This document shows positions 44,220-55,490 of a stretch of 64,000 nucleotides of DNA, one piece after another. Position numbers and translations under genes: made by a program. The stretch is from Deltaproteobacteria bacterium (GTDB lineage: Bacteria > Myxococcota > Myxococcia > Myxococcales > Anaeromyxobacteraceae), in NCBI GenBank assembly GCA_016214955.1, contig JACRMN010000019.1:291848-355847 (forward strand), given 5' to 3'. Each line of letters opens with the position of its first letter. The stretch's first letter is position 1. The notes below the pieces were generated by a model. The model searched no databases and was not told the origin of the DNA. It was given only the letters and a program-made list of their open reading frames with translations.

Positions 44220-45863
44220 ATGACTCGGCGGGCGAAAGCCGCGCGGCTCGCTGCCGGCGCTCTGGCGCTGGTTCTCTCCTCGTGCGCCTCGACCGCCGGC
44301 GAGAAGGGCCGCCTGGTGCCGGCGCCGCTGGGACGCGAGGCTCTCGACCAGGCCTACGCCCCCCGCAAGCTGGCGCTGCTGGTGGGCGTGGGCCGCTTCG
44401 ACGACGGCGACTGGAAGCCGCTGCGCTACCCGGGCAAGGACGCCGCCGACCTGGCCGCCGTCCTCCGCGATCCGGCCCGCGGCGGCTTCGACCAGGTGGA
44501 GGTCCTGGCGGCCGATCCCACCCGCGCCGAGCTGCGGGCGGCGCTCGCCCGGCTCGCCGACCAGAACCGCGACGAGCGGGACACGGTGCTCGTCTACTTC
44601 TCCTCCCACGGCACCCTGGCGCGCGACGGGCGTGGCGAGCTGCGGCGCTGGCTGGTGGCCCGCGACACCCGCATCGGCGACGTCATCGGCACCGGCCTGG
44701 CGCTGGAGGAACTGCGCCAGGACTTCGACCGGCTCCGCTCGCGCCGCAAGGTCCTGGTGCTCGCCGCCTGCCACTCCGGCAGCGGCAAGTCGCTCCTCCC
44801 GCCCGAGATCCAGCAGGAGCTGGCGGGGACCAAGGCGGCGGGCTTCCTGCGGCCCATCGAGGAGGTGAGCCGCGCCTCGGTGGTGCTGGCCGCCAGCGAC
44901 TGGGGCGAGACCGCCCGCGAGGACGAGCGGCTGCAGAACGACATCTACACCCACTTCCTCGTCGAGGCGCTCCGCGGCGGCGGCGACCGCAACGGCGACG
45001 GTGCGGTCACCGCCAGCGAGGCCCACGACTACGCCCGGCGGCGCACCTACGAGTTCACCGGCGGCCGCCAGCGGCCCAGTGCCGAGAGCACCGAGGTGGG
45101 CGTGGACCCCATCGTGCTGGTGGGCAAGGTCCAGCGGCGCGGCAAGCCGGAGGTCTACAGCTACGCCCCCATGCTGGAGGGCTTCACCGTGAGCGTGGAC
45201 GGCCGGCCCGCGGGCGAGCTGCCGGGCGGCGTGGCCATGGACGCCGGCACCCGGCACATCCAGGTGCAGAAGGGCGGCGGCCCGGCGCTCATCGACGAGT
45301 CGGTCTCGCTGGCGGCCGGGGAGCGGCTGGAGCTGGAGGCGCTGCTGACGCGGGCGCGGGGGGCCTGGGACGCGGGGCCGCGGCTCGGCGTCATGGGCTT
45401 CCTCGGCAGCGGCAGGCTGCTGCCGGCGGTCTACGCGGCCGGCGCCACCGCCACTCGCCGCGACTGGCCGGCGCCGCGACTGGCCCTGCGGCTCGACGTG
45501 CTCGCCTCCTCGGGGCGCGCCACCTACCGCCAGGCGGGCCAGAGCGCGCCCTACGACTACCAGGCGTTCTCGGCGGGCGTCGCAGTGCCGTACCGGTACG
45601 GGCTCATCGGCGGCCGGCTCCAGCTCTTCGCCGGCCCGCGGCTCTCGCTGGTCTCGCTGCGGCGCCGCTTCCAGCTCGACCTCGCCGGGACCCACAGCTA
45701 CCTGACCTTCACCCCCGGTGTCCTGGCCGGCCTCTCCTGGGAGTCGGGCCGGTGGCTGGCGGGCCTGGAGGCCCAGGCCGACTGGGTGATGGTGCGGGTG
45801 GACGGGCGGAGCGAGAGCAGCGGATTCGGCGCGCTGGTGGGAGGGATCGGATGGCGCTTCTGA
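44220..45863 (+). CDS. Caspase-like (C14) lipoprotein with predicted C-terminal beta-barrel
   Basis: A 547-residue protein. It opens with a lipoprotein signal peptide (ALVLSSC; lipidation at Cys22). Residues about 48-280 are a caspase/metacaspase fold with the catalytic dyad His130 (LVYFSSHGTLAR) and Cys184 (LVLAACHSGSGKS). Residues 256-267 (DRNGDGAVTASE) look like an EF-hand calcium loop. A beta domain (about 315-365) is followed by strand-rich sequence to the end (FQLDLAGTHSYLTF, FGALVGGIGWRF), suggesting an outer-membrane barrel. A caspase fold joined to a lipid anchor and barrel is unusual. It is 51 nt behind the anti-sigma gene and may also have its own start. Confidence 0.88.
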   Translation: MTRRAKAARLAAGALALVLSSCASTAGEKGRLVPAPLGREALDQAYAPRKLALLVGVGRFDDGDWKPLRYPGKDAADLAAVLRDPARGGFDQVEVLAADPTRAELRAALARLADQNRDERDTVLVYFSSHGTLARDGRGELRRWLVARDTRIGDVIGTGLALEELRQDFDRLRSRRKVLVLAACHSGSGKSLLPPEIQQELAGTKAAGFLRPIEEVSRASVVLAASDWGETAREDERLQNDIYTHFLVEALRGGGDRNGDGAVTASEAHDYARRRTYEFTGGRQRPSAESTEVGVDPIVLVGKVQRRGKPEVYSYAPMLEGFTVSVDGRPAGELPGGVAMDAGTRHIQVQKGGGPALIDESVSLAAGERLELEALLTRARGAWDAGPRLGVMGFLGSGRLLPAVYAAGATATRRDWPAPRLALRLDVLASSGRATYRQAGQSAPYDYQAFSAGVAVPYRYGLIGGRLQLFAGPRLSLVSLRRRFQLDLAGTHSYLTFTPGVLAGLSWESGRWLAGLEAQADWVMVRVDGRSESSGFGALVGGIGWRF

Positions 45864-45898
45864 GTGACCAGCGCGCCCGCGCCGGGGTCCGGGAGGGC

Positions 45899-47101
45899 AT
45901 GAGCCCCTGCCGCCAGCTCGCCGTGGCCCTGTCCCTCGCCCTGGGGACGGGCCTGGCGGGTTGCAGCGGTGGCCTGGAGAACCCCGACCTCACCACCGGC
46001 GCGGTCGCCGGGCGTGTCGCCAACGCCGCCTCCACCGGAGGCTACGTCTACGTCCTCGGCGACCCCGCGGTCACCGCCCCGCTGGCGGCCGACGGCAGCT
46101 TCGAGCTGCGAGGTGTGCCCACCGGCGCGCAGCAGCTGGTGCTGGTGGCCGGCTACCACGGGGGCACCGCCAGCATCACCGTGGCGGCGCTGGCCCCGGT
46201 GGCGGTGCGCCCGGGCATGCGCGAGCGCCTCGACCGGGACGCCGCGGCCATGCCCGCGGCAGGCAGGGTGGTGGCGGCGGTCAGGCCCCCGGCCGGCGTG
46301 GTGACCCAGGGCGCCCTCTTCTCGGTGCTGCGGAGCAACAAGCTCGACGAGCCGGCGCCCGCGGGCGGGCTGGTGATCGGCGAGCTGCCCGCCGGTACCT
46401 GGCAGGTCACGGCGAGGCTCCCTGGCCACCGGAGCCTGCAGCCGGTCACCGCGACCGTGCCGGCCGGCGGCGCCGCTCAAGTCGAGGTGGAGGTCGAGAT
46501 CGAGGACGGCTCCCAGGAGCGGGGCTGCCTCTCCACCGGCTGCGAGAACGGGCTGCGCTGCGACGGCGCCAGCGGCCGGTGCTACGGCTGCCTCACCGCA
46601 GCCGACTGCAACGCCGACGACGCCTGCGACGGCGAGAGCCACACCTGCCGCGAGGGCACCCCCGGCGAGGGCGAGCTCTGCGAGCTGGCCGATGCCGACG
46701 CCAAGTGCCCGGGCGGCATCCGGGTGCCGACGACCGGCGACCTCGGGTACTGCTCCCGGGCCTGCCCCGCCGGCGACGCCGACTGCCCGGCCGGCTGGGC
46801 CTGTGGAGCGAGCACCGCCGGCCCCCGCTGCGAGGTGAAGGCCCAGCCGGACCCTGCGCTCTCCTGCCTGGCGGCCCGCGGTGCCTTCGGCGCCCCGTGC
46901 AGCAAGGACGCGAGCTGCTCCGGCGCGCTCTACCGCAGCGCCTGCGTGCGCAGCGAGGAGGAGGCGCCCGGCACCTGCAGCGCCGCCTGCACCACCACCC
47001 AGAGCTGCGCCGACGCCGGGCTCGGCAGCGACTGGACCTGCCGTCCGCTCCCGGGAGCGGTCGCCGGTTCGCAGGGCTACTGCCAGCGCAGCGGCGGCTG
47101 A
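45899..47101 (+). CDS. Cysteine-rich lipoprotein, unknown function
   Basis: A 400-residue exported lipoprotein: the signal peptide ends in GLAGC (lipidated Cys about residue 21). Residues about 28-195 form two carboxypeptidase-regulatory-like beta domains (GRVANAASTGGYVYVLGDP, GSFELRGVPTGAQQLVLVAGYHGG; GELPAGTWQVTARLPGH). Residues about 200-400 hold some 25 cysteines in short motifs (CENGLRCDG, CYGCLTAADCNADDACDG) typical of disulfide-rich surface proteins of myxobacteria. ATG 45899 is preceded by GGGAGGG; ATG 45851 in frame would overlap the caspase gene. Probably co-transcribed with it. Confidence 0.8.
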   Translation: MSPCRQLAVALSLALGTGLAGCSGGLENPDLTTGAVAGRVANAASTGGYVYVLGDPAVTAPLAADGSFELRGVPTGAQQLVLVAGYHGGTASITVAALAPVAVRPGMRERLDRDAAAMPAAGRVVAAVRPPAGVVTQGALFSVLRSNKLDEPAPAGGLVIGELPAGTWQVTARLPGHRSLQPVTATVPAGGAAQVEVEVEIEDGSQERGCLSTGCENGLRCDGASGRCYGCLTAADCNADDACDGESHTCREGTPGEGELCELADADAKCPGGIRVPTTGDLGYCSRACPAGDADCPAGWACGASTAGPRCEVKAQPDPALSCLAARGAFGAPCSKDASCSGALYRSACVRSEEEAPGTCSAACTTTQSCADAGLGSDWTCRPLPGAVAGSQGYCQRSGG

Positions 47102-47191
47102 CCGGCGGCGCCCCGCGTCGTTGGCGGCCTGCGGCGCGCCGGGCTGGCGTAGAATCGCCCTCCGTCCCCGCGGAGCGACGGAGGAGGCGAC

Positions 47192-48433
47192 TTGCGGACC
47201 CAGAACCTGGCGGTGATGTTCACCGACATCCAGGGCTTCACCGAGAGGACCCACCGCCAGACGCGGGTGGAGAACGAGCGCCTGCTGGCGGCGCACGACG
47301 CGCTCCTCCTGCCGGTGGTGAAGGGCTTCGGCGGGCGCAAGGTGAAGAGCATCGGCGACGCCTGGCTGGTGATCTTCGACTCGCCCACCAACAGCCTGCT
47401 CTGCGGCATGGCCATCCAGGACCGGCTCTGGGACTACAACCGGCGGCTGCCGGAGGCCGAGCGCATCCGGGTGCGCATCGCCGTCAACCTGGGCGAGGTG
47501 CGGGTGGCGCGCTCCCTGTCCGGCACGGACGTGTACGGCGACCCGGTCAACGTGGCCTCGCGGGTGGAGGGCGAGGCCGAGGTGGGCGAGGTCTGGTTCA
47601 CCGAGGCGGTCTACCTGGCCATGAACCGGGCCGAGGTGCCGGTGGAGGAGGTGGGGCGCCGCGCGCTCAAGGGGGTGGCCGAGCCGGTGCGCCTCTTCCG
47701 CGCCGCCCGGGGCCGGTACACCCTCACGGCCGCCCCGGGCGCGCCCGGCGGGCTCCCGCAGCCGCCCTACGGCAACCAGTCGCTGGCGCGGGTGAAGGGG
47801 CTCTCGGCGCCCGACCCAGCGGTCATCGCCCGCGCCGCCGGGCCGGCGGTGGACCTGGGCGAGGCCGCGGGCCGCATGGCCCGGGCGCTGGCCGAGGCCA
47901 CCTCGCGGGCCCGCTGGCTCACGCTGGCCGCGCTGCTGGCGGTGGCCGCGGTGGGTGTGGCCATCTTCTGGCCCGACTCGCGGGCCGAGCAGCTCCTGGC
48001 CGAGGGGCGCATCGAGGAGGCCGAGGCGGAGATCGCCGGCCTCTCGCGAGCCCGCGGCGAGCGCCACGCCGAGGTGGCCTGGCTCCGCGCCCGGCTGGCC
48101 CAGGAGCGGCTGCGGCGCGGGGAGGGGAGCAGCGCCCGCGAGGTCTTCGACCTCCTGGGGAGGGCGCTGGCCGCCGGGAGCGGGAAGGCGGCGGCCGAGC
48201 TGGAGCGGCAGGCGACCAGCAAGGACTGCCAGCTGCGCCGCCTGGCGGCCCGGGCCCTCGGCGACTCCCACAGCCGCAGGGCCCTGCCGGCGCTGCGCGG
48301 CCTGGCCACCGCCGAGCCCGAGGCCCCGCGCGACCCGGTGGCCCGCGTCACCCAGTTCCTCCAGGGCGAGAGCCGCTGCGGCGATGGCGACCTGGCCCGC
48401 GAGGCCATCGCCGAGATCGAGAGCCTCCCGTGA
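47192..48433 (+). CDS. Class III adenylate cyclase with C-terminal helical repeat region
   Basis: A 413-residue protein. The catalytic domain (about 5-175) has both metal-binding aspartates (Asp12 in MFTDIQGFT, Asp56 in SIGDAW), the substrate lysine just before (VKSIGD), and the transition-state Asn and Arg in DPVNVASRVE, so an active adenylate cyclase is expected. A membrane helix lies at about 233-253 (WLTLAALLAVAAVGVAIFW), followed by a helical region with HEAT-like repeats (ARALGDSHSRRALPALRGL). TTG start with a strong GGAGGAGG in front. The repeat part is presumably on the other side of the membrane. Confidence 0.88.
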   Translation: MRTQNLAVMFTDIQGFTERTHRQTRVENERLLAAHDALLLPVVKGFGGRKVKSIGDAWLVIFDSPTNSLLCGMAIQDRLWDYNRRLPEAERIRVRIAVNLGEVRVARSLSGTDVYGDPVNVASRVEGEAEVGEVWFTEAVYLAMNRAEVPVEEVGRRALKGVAEPVRLFRAARGRYTLTAAPGAPGGLPQPPYGNQSLARVKGLSAPDPAVIARAAGPAVDLGEAAGRMARALAEATSRARWLTLAALLAVAAVGVAIFWPDSRAEQLLAEGRIEEAEAEIAGLSRARGERHAEVAWLRARLAQERLRRGEGSSAREVFDLLGRALAAGSGKAAAELERQATSKDCQLRRLAARALGDSHSRRALPALRGLATAEPEAPRDPVARVTQFLQGESRCGDGDLAREAIAEIESLP

Positions 48434-49659
48434 CCGCACCCCGGCGTCCCGCCCGGCGCGCCCGCCCGGCCCGGCGCCTGCGCGCCGTGGCCACCGGCCT
48501 GGATCAGCTGGTGGCCACCCGGTTCCGCGCGCTGCGCGGCCTGGCGGTGGGGCTGGTCTGCAACCCCACCGCGGTGGACGGGCGGCTCCGCCACGCCGCC
48601 GACCTGCTGGCCGCGGCGCCGGGCGTGAAGCTCCGCGCCCTCTTCGGCCCCGAGCACGGCGTGCGGGGCGAGGCACAGTACATGGCCGCGGTGGGCGACG
48701 AGCGGGACGCCCGCACCGGCGTCCCGGTCCACTCGCTCTACGGCTCCACCGCCGCCTCGCTGCGCCCCACCCCCGGGCAGCTCGCCGGGCTCGATGCGCT
48801 GGTCTTCGACATCCAGGACGTGGGCAGCCGCTACTACACGTACCAGGCGACGATGATGCTCTGCCAGGAGGCGGCCGCCGCCGCCGGCATCGGCTTCTTC
48901 GTCCTCGACAGGCCCAACCCCATCGGCGGCGTGGCGGTGGAGGGCCCGGCGCTGCGCCGGGGGTTCGAGAGCTTCTGCGGCCTGCACGACCTCGCGCCCC
49001 GCCACGGGATGACGGTGGGCGAGCTCGCCTGCCTGTTCCAGGCGGAGCGGGCCCTCTCCGGCCGCCTCACGGTGGTGCCGTGCGAGGGCTGGCGGCGCGA
49101 CATGGCCCAGCCCGACACCGGGCTGCCCTGGGTGTTCCCGTCGCCCAACATGCCCACGCCGGAGACCGCGCTCCTCTACCCGGGCATGTGCCTGCTGGAG
49201 GGCACCAACCTCTCCGAGGGGCGCGGCACCACGCGGCCGTTCCACCTCCTCGGCGCCCCCTGGCTCGACGCCGGGCGGCTCTCGGCGGCGCTCGACGCCG
49301 AGCGGTTGCCGGGCGTGCGCTTCCGCCCCGCCAGCTTCACGCCCGCCTGGGACAAGCACGCCGGCCAGAGGTGCCACGGCGCCGAGCTTCACCTCGCCGA
49401 CCCCGCTGCCTTCCGCCCCTTCCGCACCGGCCTGGCGGTGGTGGCGGCGGCCCGCGCCCAGGACCCGGCCCGCTTCCGCTGGCGAACCGAGCCCTACGAG
49501 TTCGTGGAGGGCATCCCAGCCTTCGACCTGCTCTGCGGCTCGGCGCGCGAGCGCCAGGCCATCGAGGCGGGGCGGGGCTGGCGCGACCTGGCCGGGGCCT
49601 GGAAGGCCGAGGAGCGCGCCTTCGCGCGGCGCAGGAAGCCGTACCTGTTGTATCGGTGA
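48430..49659 (+). CDS. DUF1343 exo-beta-N-acetylmuramidase-like protein (NamZ family)
   Basis: A 409-residue protein of the family that includes NamZ, which removes N-acetylmuramic acid from the ends of peptidoglycan fragments. Family phrases include VGLVCNPTAVDGRLRHA, LFGPEHGVRG, DIQDVGSRYYTYQATM, DRPNPIGGVAVEG, VFPSPNMPTPETALLYPG and EGTNLSEGRGTTRPF. No signal peptide is evident, since the N-terminus is Arg/Ala-rich, so the cell location is unclear. GTG start overlaps the cyclase stop (GTGA), indicating co-translation. Confidence 0.9.
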   Translation: MTAPRRPARRARPARRLRAVATGLDQLVATRFRALRGLAVGLVCNPTAVDGRLRHAADLLAAAPGVKLRALFGPEHGVRGEAQYMAAVGDERDARTGVPVHSLYGSTAASLRPTPGQLAGLDALVFDIQDVGSRYYTYQATMMLCQEAAAAAGIGFFVLDRPNPIGGVAVEGPALRRGFESFCGLHDLAPRHGMTVGELACLFQAERALSGRLTVVPCEGWRRDMAQPDTGLPWVFPSPNMPTPETALLYPGMCLLEGTNLSEGRGTTRPFHLLGAPWLDAGRLSAALDAERLPGVRFRPASFTPAWDKHAGQRCHGAELHLADPAAFRPFRTGLAVVAAARAQDPARFRWRTEPYEFVEGIPAFDLLCGSARERQAIEAGRGWRDLAGAWKAEERAFARRRKPYLLYR

Positions 49660-49833
49660 CCCGCCGGGCGGGCCACCGGGCCCTCGCCGTCCCATCTCGC
49701 GCCTCCGGGACGTGGCGGGCTCCCGGGCCGAGGGCGTTCGCGCGGCTCTCGTGCAGCGCCCGCCCGAGGACTTGGCGCCGGAGGCCGGCGCCTCCGGCGG
49801 AGCGGCGCGCGAGGAGGTCGCCGCGGTCGGTGG

Positions 49834-49839
49834 TAGGCT
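49834..49839 (+). promoter_or_regulatory. -10 hexamer TAGGCT, leaderless-type start
   Basis: TAGGCT ends 6 nt before the nadD GTG at 49846. Confidence 0.4.
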
Positions 49840-49845
49840 GCCGGC

Positions 49846-50403
49846 GTGAAGGAGATCGCGCTCCTCGGCGGCTCGTTCAACCCACCCCACGTCGGCCACC
49901 TGATGGCCGCCTGGTACGTGCTCGCCACCGAGCCGGTGTCGGAAGTGTGGCTCCTGCCCAGCTACCGCCACCCCTTCGGCAAGGCGCTCGCCTCCTACGA
50001 CGACCGCGTGGAGATGTGCCGGCTGGCGGCGGCCACCATCCGCGGCCTGCACGTCTGCACTGCCGAGGCGGAGCTGGCCGGCGATCCGATGGTGGGCTAC
50101 ACGGTGCGGACGCTGGAGCACCTCCGGGAGAGGCACCCGGGCGACCGCTTCGCGCTGGTCATCGGCACCGACATCCTCGGCGAGACAGGCAAGTGGCACC
50201 GCTGGGACCGGGTGCAAGAGCTCTGCCGGGTGGTGGTGGTGGGGCGCCAGGGCCACGAGGACGGTGCCGGCGGTCGCCCGCTCCTGCCCGCCGTGTCCTC
50301 CACCGAGGTGCGGGAGCGGCTCGTCCGCGGCGCCGAGGTCTCGCACCTGGTGCCGCGCCGCGTGCTCGCCTACGTGCGCGAGAAGGGGCTGTACCGCGGG
50401 TAG
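49846..50403 (+). CDS. nadD: Nicotinate-nucleotide adenylyltransferase
   Basis: Adenylates nicotinate mononucleotide in NAD synthesis. The 185-residue product has the nucleotidyltransferase signature GGSFNPPHVGHLMAA (H-x-G-H), then SYDDRVEMCRLA, FALVIGTDILGETGKWHRWD, and the C-terminal VSSTEVRERL corresponding to the ISSTxIR motif. Length is normal. GTG start directly behind a TAGGCT -10, with no ribosome-binding site. Confidence 0.92.
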   Translation: MKEIALLGGSFNPPHVGHLMAAWYVLATEPVSEVWLLPSYRHPFGKALASYDDRVEMCRLAAATIRGLHVCTAEAELAGDPMVGYTVRTLEHLRERHPGDRFALVIGTDILGETGKWHRWDRVQELCRVVVVGRQGHEDGAGGRPLLPAVSSTEVRERLVRGAEVSHLVPRRVLAYVREKGLYRG

Positions 50404-50474
50404 GTGGAGCGCGCACTCCTCGGGTCCTCTCGCGGGCCTTGCCTCGCTGGCCGCCCCCGTCGCACTCTTCCCCG

Positions 50475-51551
50475 ATGGCCGTGCGCAAGGTGGGGACCTC
50501 CCGCATCGTCCGCGAGCTGGGGCGCGGCGGCATGGGCGTGGTCTACGAGGCGCTCCAGGAGGGGCTGGAGCGGCGCGTGGCGGTGAAGGCGCTCGACGCC
50601 AGGCTCACCGGCTCGAGGGAGCAGGTGGAGCGCTTCAAACGGGAGGGGCGGGCCTACGCCCAGCTCCGCCACCAGGCGGTGGTGGCGGTCCACGACCTGG
50701 TGGAGAAGGACGACGCCCTCTACCTGGTCACCGAGTTCGTGGACGGCGCCGACCTGGGCAAGCTCCTCCAGACCGGCCCGCTCCCGCCCGACTGCGTGGC
50801 GCTCGTCGGCGCGCGGGTGGCCGAGGCCCTGGAGTACGTCCACTTCCAGAAGCTGCTCCACCGCGACGTGAAGCCCGGCAACCTGATGATCTCCACCGAG
50901 GGCGAGGTGAAGCTCCTCGACTTCGGCATCGCCAAGGACCAGACCAAGGGCGACCTCACCCGGGAGGGCGTGCTCGTCGGCAGCCCGGCCTACATGGCTC
51001 CGGAGGTGCTCGTCGGCGAGGAGGAGGACGCCACCGCCGACCTCTGGGCACTGGGGGTGACGCTCTACGAGCTGGCCTCGGGGCGAAAGCCCTTCCGCGG
51101 CTCCACCTCCAAGGAGCTCTTCGGCGCCGTGCGCACCGGCCGCTTCCCGCGCCTGCGGGCGGTGGCGCCGGGCGTCTCGCGCCGGCTGGCGCGGGCCATC
51201 GAGGGCTGCCTGGCGCGGCGCAAGGAGGCGCGCTGGCAGAGCGCCGGGGCGCTGGCCCGCGAGCTCGAGCGCTGCGCCGCGACCTCGCTGCGCGGAACCG
51301 ATCCGCGCGGCCGGCTGGTGGCGCTCATGACCCACCGCGGCTTCATCGCCGAGGAGCTGGCGCTCACCCGCGTGGACCAGGAGACGCTGCTCGCCAGCCT
51401 GGTGATCGACGAGGCCACGCCGGTGGCCGCCGACGTGCCCGACCCGCCGGCGCCGCGCCGCTGGCCGCTCTGGGTCGCGCTGACGGTCCTGGCGGGCCTG
51501 GGCGCGGCGGTCTGGTGGACGCAGGCCTGGACGGTGCTGGTGCCGCGGTGA
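50475..51551 (+). CDS. Tail-anchored Ser/Thr protein kinase
   Basis: A 358-residue Hanks-type kinase: glycine loop ELGRGGMGVVYEA, ATP lysine in VAVKALD, catalytic loop HRDVKPGNLM, DFG in KLLDFGIAKD, and APE in YMAPEVL, all intact. The catalytic domain covers about 8-265. A single hydrophobic helix lies near the C-terminus (about 336-353, WVALTVLAGLGAAVWW) with only a few residues beyond it, so there is no sensor domain outside the membrane. ATG at 50475. Substrate unknown. Confidence 0.93.
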   Translation: MAVRKVGTSRIVRELGRGGMGVVYEALQEGLERRVAVKALDARLTGSREQVERFKREGRAYAQLRHQAVVAVHDLVEKDDALYLVTEFVDGADLGKLLQTGPLPPDCVALVGARVAEALEYVHFQKLLHRDVKPGNLMISTEGEVKLLDFGIAKDQTKGDLTREGVLVGSPAYMAPEVLVGEEEDATADLWALGVTLYELASGRKPFRGSTSKELFGAVRTGRFPRLRAVAPGVSRRLARAIEGCLARRKEARWQSAGALARELERCAATSLRGTDPRGRLVALMTHRGFIAEELALTRVDQETLLASLVIDEATPVAADVPDPPAPRRWPLWVALTVLAGLGAAVWWTQAWTVLVPR

Positions 51552-51562
51552 GCGGGCCGGCG

Positions 51563-51883
51563 TCAGGCCCCGTCGTCGAGCAGCCGCGAGGCCGCGTAGG
51601 CGAGGGCGCCTACCGCGAGCACCGCAGCCAGGAGCAGCGCCGGGGTGGTCCCGGACGCCGGGGCGGCGAGCCCGGCGAGCCCGGCGCGCAGGACCGGGCC
51701 CAGCAGGCCGGGCAGCGTCCAGGCGGCCACGGCGCCGGCGGCGAGCCAGGAGAGGGCCAGGACCAGCGGGCGCCGGTCGCGGCGCCGGGGCGGCAGGCTG
51801 GCCAGCACGCGCTCGGTGAAGCCGTCGTCGGGGTGGTACGGCTCGCGCGCCAGGATGGTGTCGAGGGGGTCGGGGCCGGTCAT
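51563..51883 (-). CDS. Small membrane protein, probable anti-sigma partner
   Basis: A 106-residue protein whose start overlaps the ECF sigma stop (ATGA). A cytoplasmic N-terminus of about 40 residues (DTILAREPYHPDDGFTERVL) precedes two membrane helices (about 42-62 and 80-98). No zinc motif is seen. Pairing with an ECF gene suggests an anti-sigma or modulator, but the sequence itself does not show it. Confidence 0.65.
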   Translation of the reverse strand: MTGPDPLDTILAREPYHPDDGFTERVLASLPPRRRDRRPLVLALSWLAAGAVAAWTLPGLLGPVLRAGLAGLAAPASGTTPALLLAAVLAVGALAYAASRLLDDGA

Positions 51884-52413
51884 GGAGAGCCCTCCGGCAG
51901 CGGGGCCAGGAGCAGCTTCCGCAGCTTCTCCTTGCCCCGCAGGATGTGGGTCTTGAGGGTGCCCACCGGGCAGCGGAGGATCTCCGCCGCCTCCTCGTGG
52001 GTCAGCTCCTCGCCGTAGGCGAGGGCCAGGGCGGCGCGCTCCTCCTCGCGGAGCGAGGCCAGGGCCCGGAGGAGATCGCTCCGGTCGTCGGCGGCCTCGG
52101 CGGCCGGCCGGACCGGGTCGGGCTCGGGCGGCAGCGGCTGCGGCGCGCGCCGGGCCTGCGAGAGCCAGCCGTGGTAGGCGACGGCGCAGAGCCAGGTGGA
52201 GAGGCGGGCGCCGCCGCGCCAGGTGCCCAGCTTCTGGTAGGCGCGCAGGAAGGTCTCCTGCGCCAGGTCGTCCGCCCGGGCCGCGTCGCCGGCGCAGAGC
52301 CGCCGCAGGAGGCCGCGAACCATCGACTGGTGGCGGCGGACGAGCTCGGCGAAGGCCCGGCGATCGTCCCCGGCGAGGACGCGGGCCACCAGCTCGGTGT
52401 CGCTCGGCGCCAC
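51880..52413 (-). CDS. ECF-family RNA polymerase sigma factor
   Basis: A 177-residue sigma factor with region 2 (FAELVRRHQSMVRGLLRRL, DDLAQETFLRAYQKL, WLCAVAYHGWLSQARR) and region 4 (EELTHEEAAEILRCPVGTLKTHILRGKEKLRK). The linker is Pro-rich. It is the second ECF system in the window and is unrelated in neighbourhood to the first; it is followed by its probable membrane partner and preceded by a DUF6249-like gene. Confidence 0.92.
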   Translation of the reverse strand: MAPSDTELVARVLAGDDRRAFAELVRRHQSMVRGLLRRLCAGDAARADDLAQETFLRAYQKLGTWRGGARLSTWLCAVAYHGWLSQARRAPQPLPPEPDPVRPAAEAADDRSDLLRALASLREEERAALALAYGEELTHEEAAEILRCPVGTLKTHILRGKEKLRKLLLAPLPEGSP

Positions 52414-52419
52414 GGCCTC

Positions 52420-52803
52420 TCAGGGCGCCGGGGGCGCCGCCTGCCGTGTGGGCGCCACGTAGTGGGCCACGATGCGGCCGATCCCGACGGCGACGAGGAT
52501 GAGCCCGACCGGCCACTGCCGGATCTGGATGAGGAAGAGGAAGGCCGCCAGGCCGATCCCGGTGGAGAGGATCACGATGCCCTGGCCGAGGTCGTTGCGC
52601 GGGCCGCGCACCTTGTCCTGCTCGCGGAGGAGCTCCGGGGGAACCGGCTGCCCCTTGTCGAGGGCGATGCGGATGGTCTGGTGGCGCAGCTCGCGGGCGC
52701 GGTGCTTGGCGAGCTGGTCCATGCCCACCAGCACGGCGGCGAGGGCGAAGGCGCCGAGGGGGACGAGGATGCCGGTCAGGCTGCCGATGGTGGCGGGGTC
52801 CAT
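52420..52803 (-). CDS. DUF6249-like membrane protein
   Basis: A 127-residue protein with an N-terminal membrane helix (about 8-28, TGILVPLGAFALAAVLVG), a charged cytoplasmic segment (HRARELRHQTIRIALDKGQP, PPELLRE) and two C-terminal helices (about 72-92 and 96-115). The phrase IRIALDKGQPVPPELL is typical of the short bacterial membrane proteins labelled DUF6249, often found beside ECF sigma factors. It ends 6 nt before the sigma gene start, so it probably heads a three-gene operon. Confidence 0.75.
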   Translation of the reverse strand: MDPATIGSLTGILVPLGAFALAAVLVGMDQLAKHRARELRHQTIRIALDKGQPVPPELLREQDKVRGPRNDLGQGIVILSTGIGLAAFLFLIQIRQWPVGLILVAVGIGRIVAHYVAPTRQAAPPAP

Positions 52804-52944
52804 GCGATCTCCTTGGCGCGGGAGGCGCCTCTGCCCGCTCTGACGCGGCCAGAGCCTCGCCTGGATTCACGCCGCCCGGATCGACCCAAGGGGGGCCCCC
52901 CGGAGGCGCCCGGGAGCCGGCTGTGCGGTTCCGGTGGCGCGAGG

Positions 52945-55323
<2,379 letters not shown>

Positions 55324-55490
55324 GCGCGCCGATGATGCGATATCGACTGCAACCGGTCCATTTTTCGACGGGATCTTCGCCGCCGGCCGGGCGTTCCGGC
55401 GGGGCCGCGAGGGGCCCTCTCGGGGAGCCGGGGCGACCCGCCCCCGCGCCGGGGCTATGAAGGAACGCCACCCGCGCACCGGAGCAGGCC

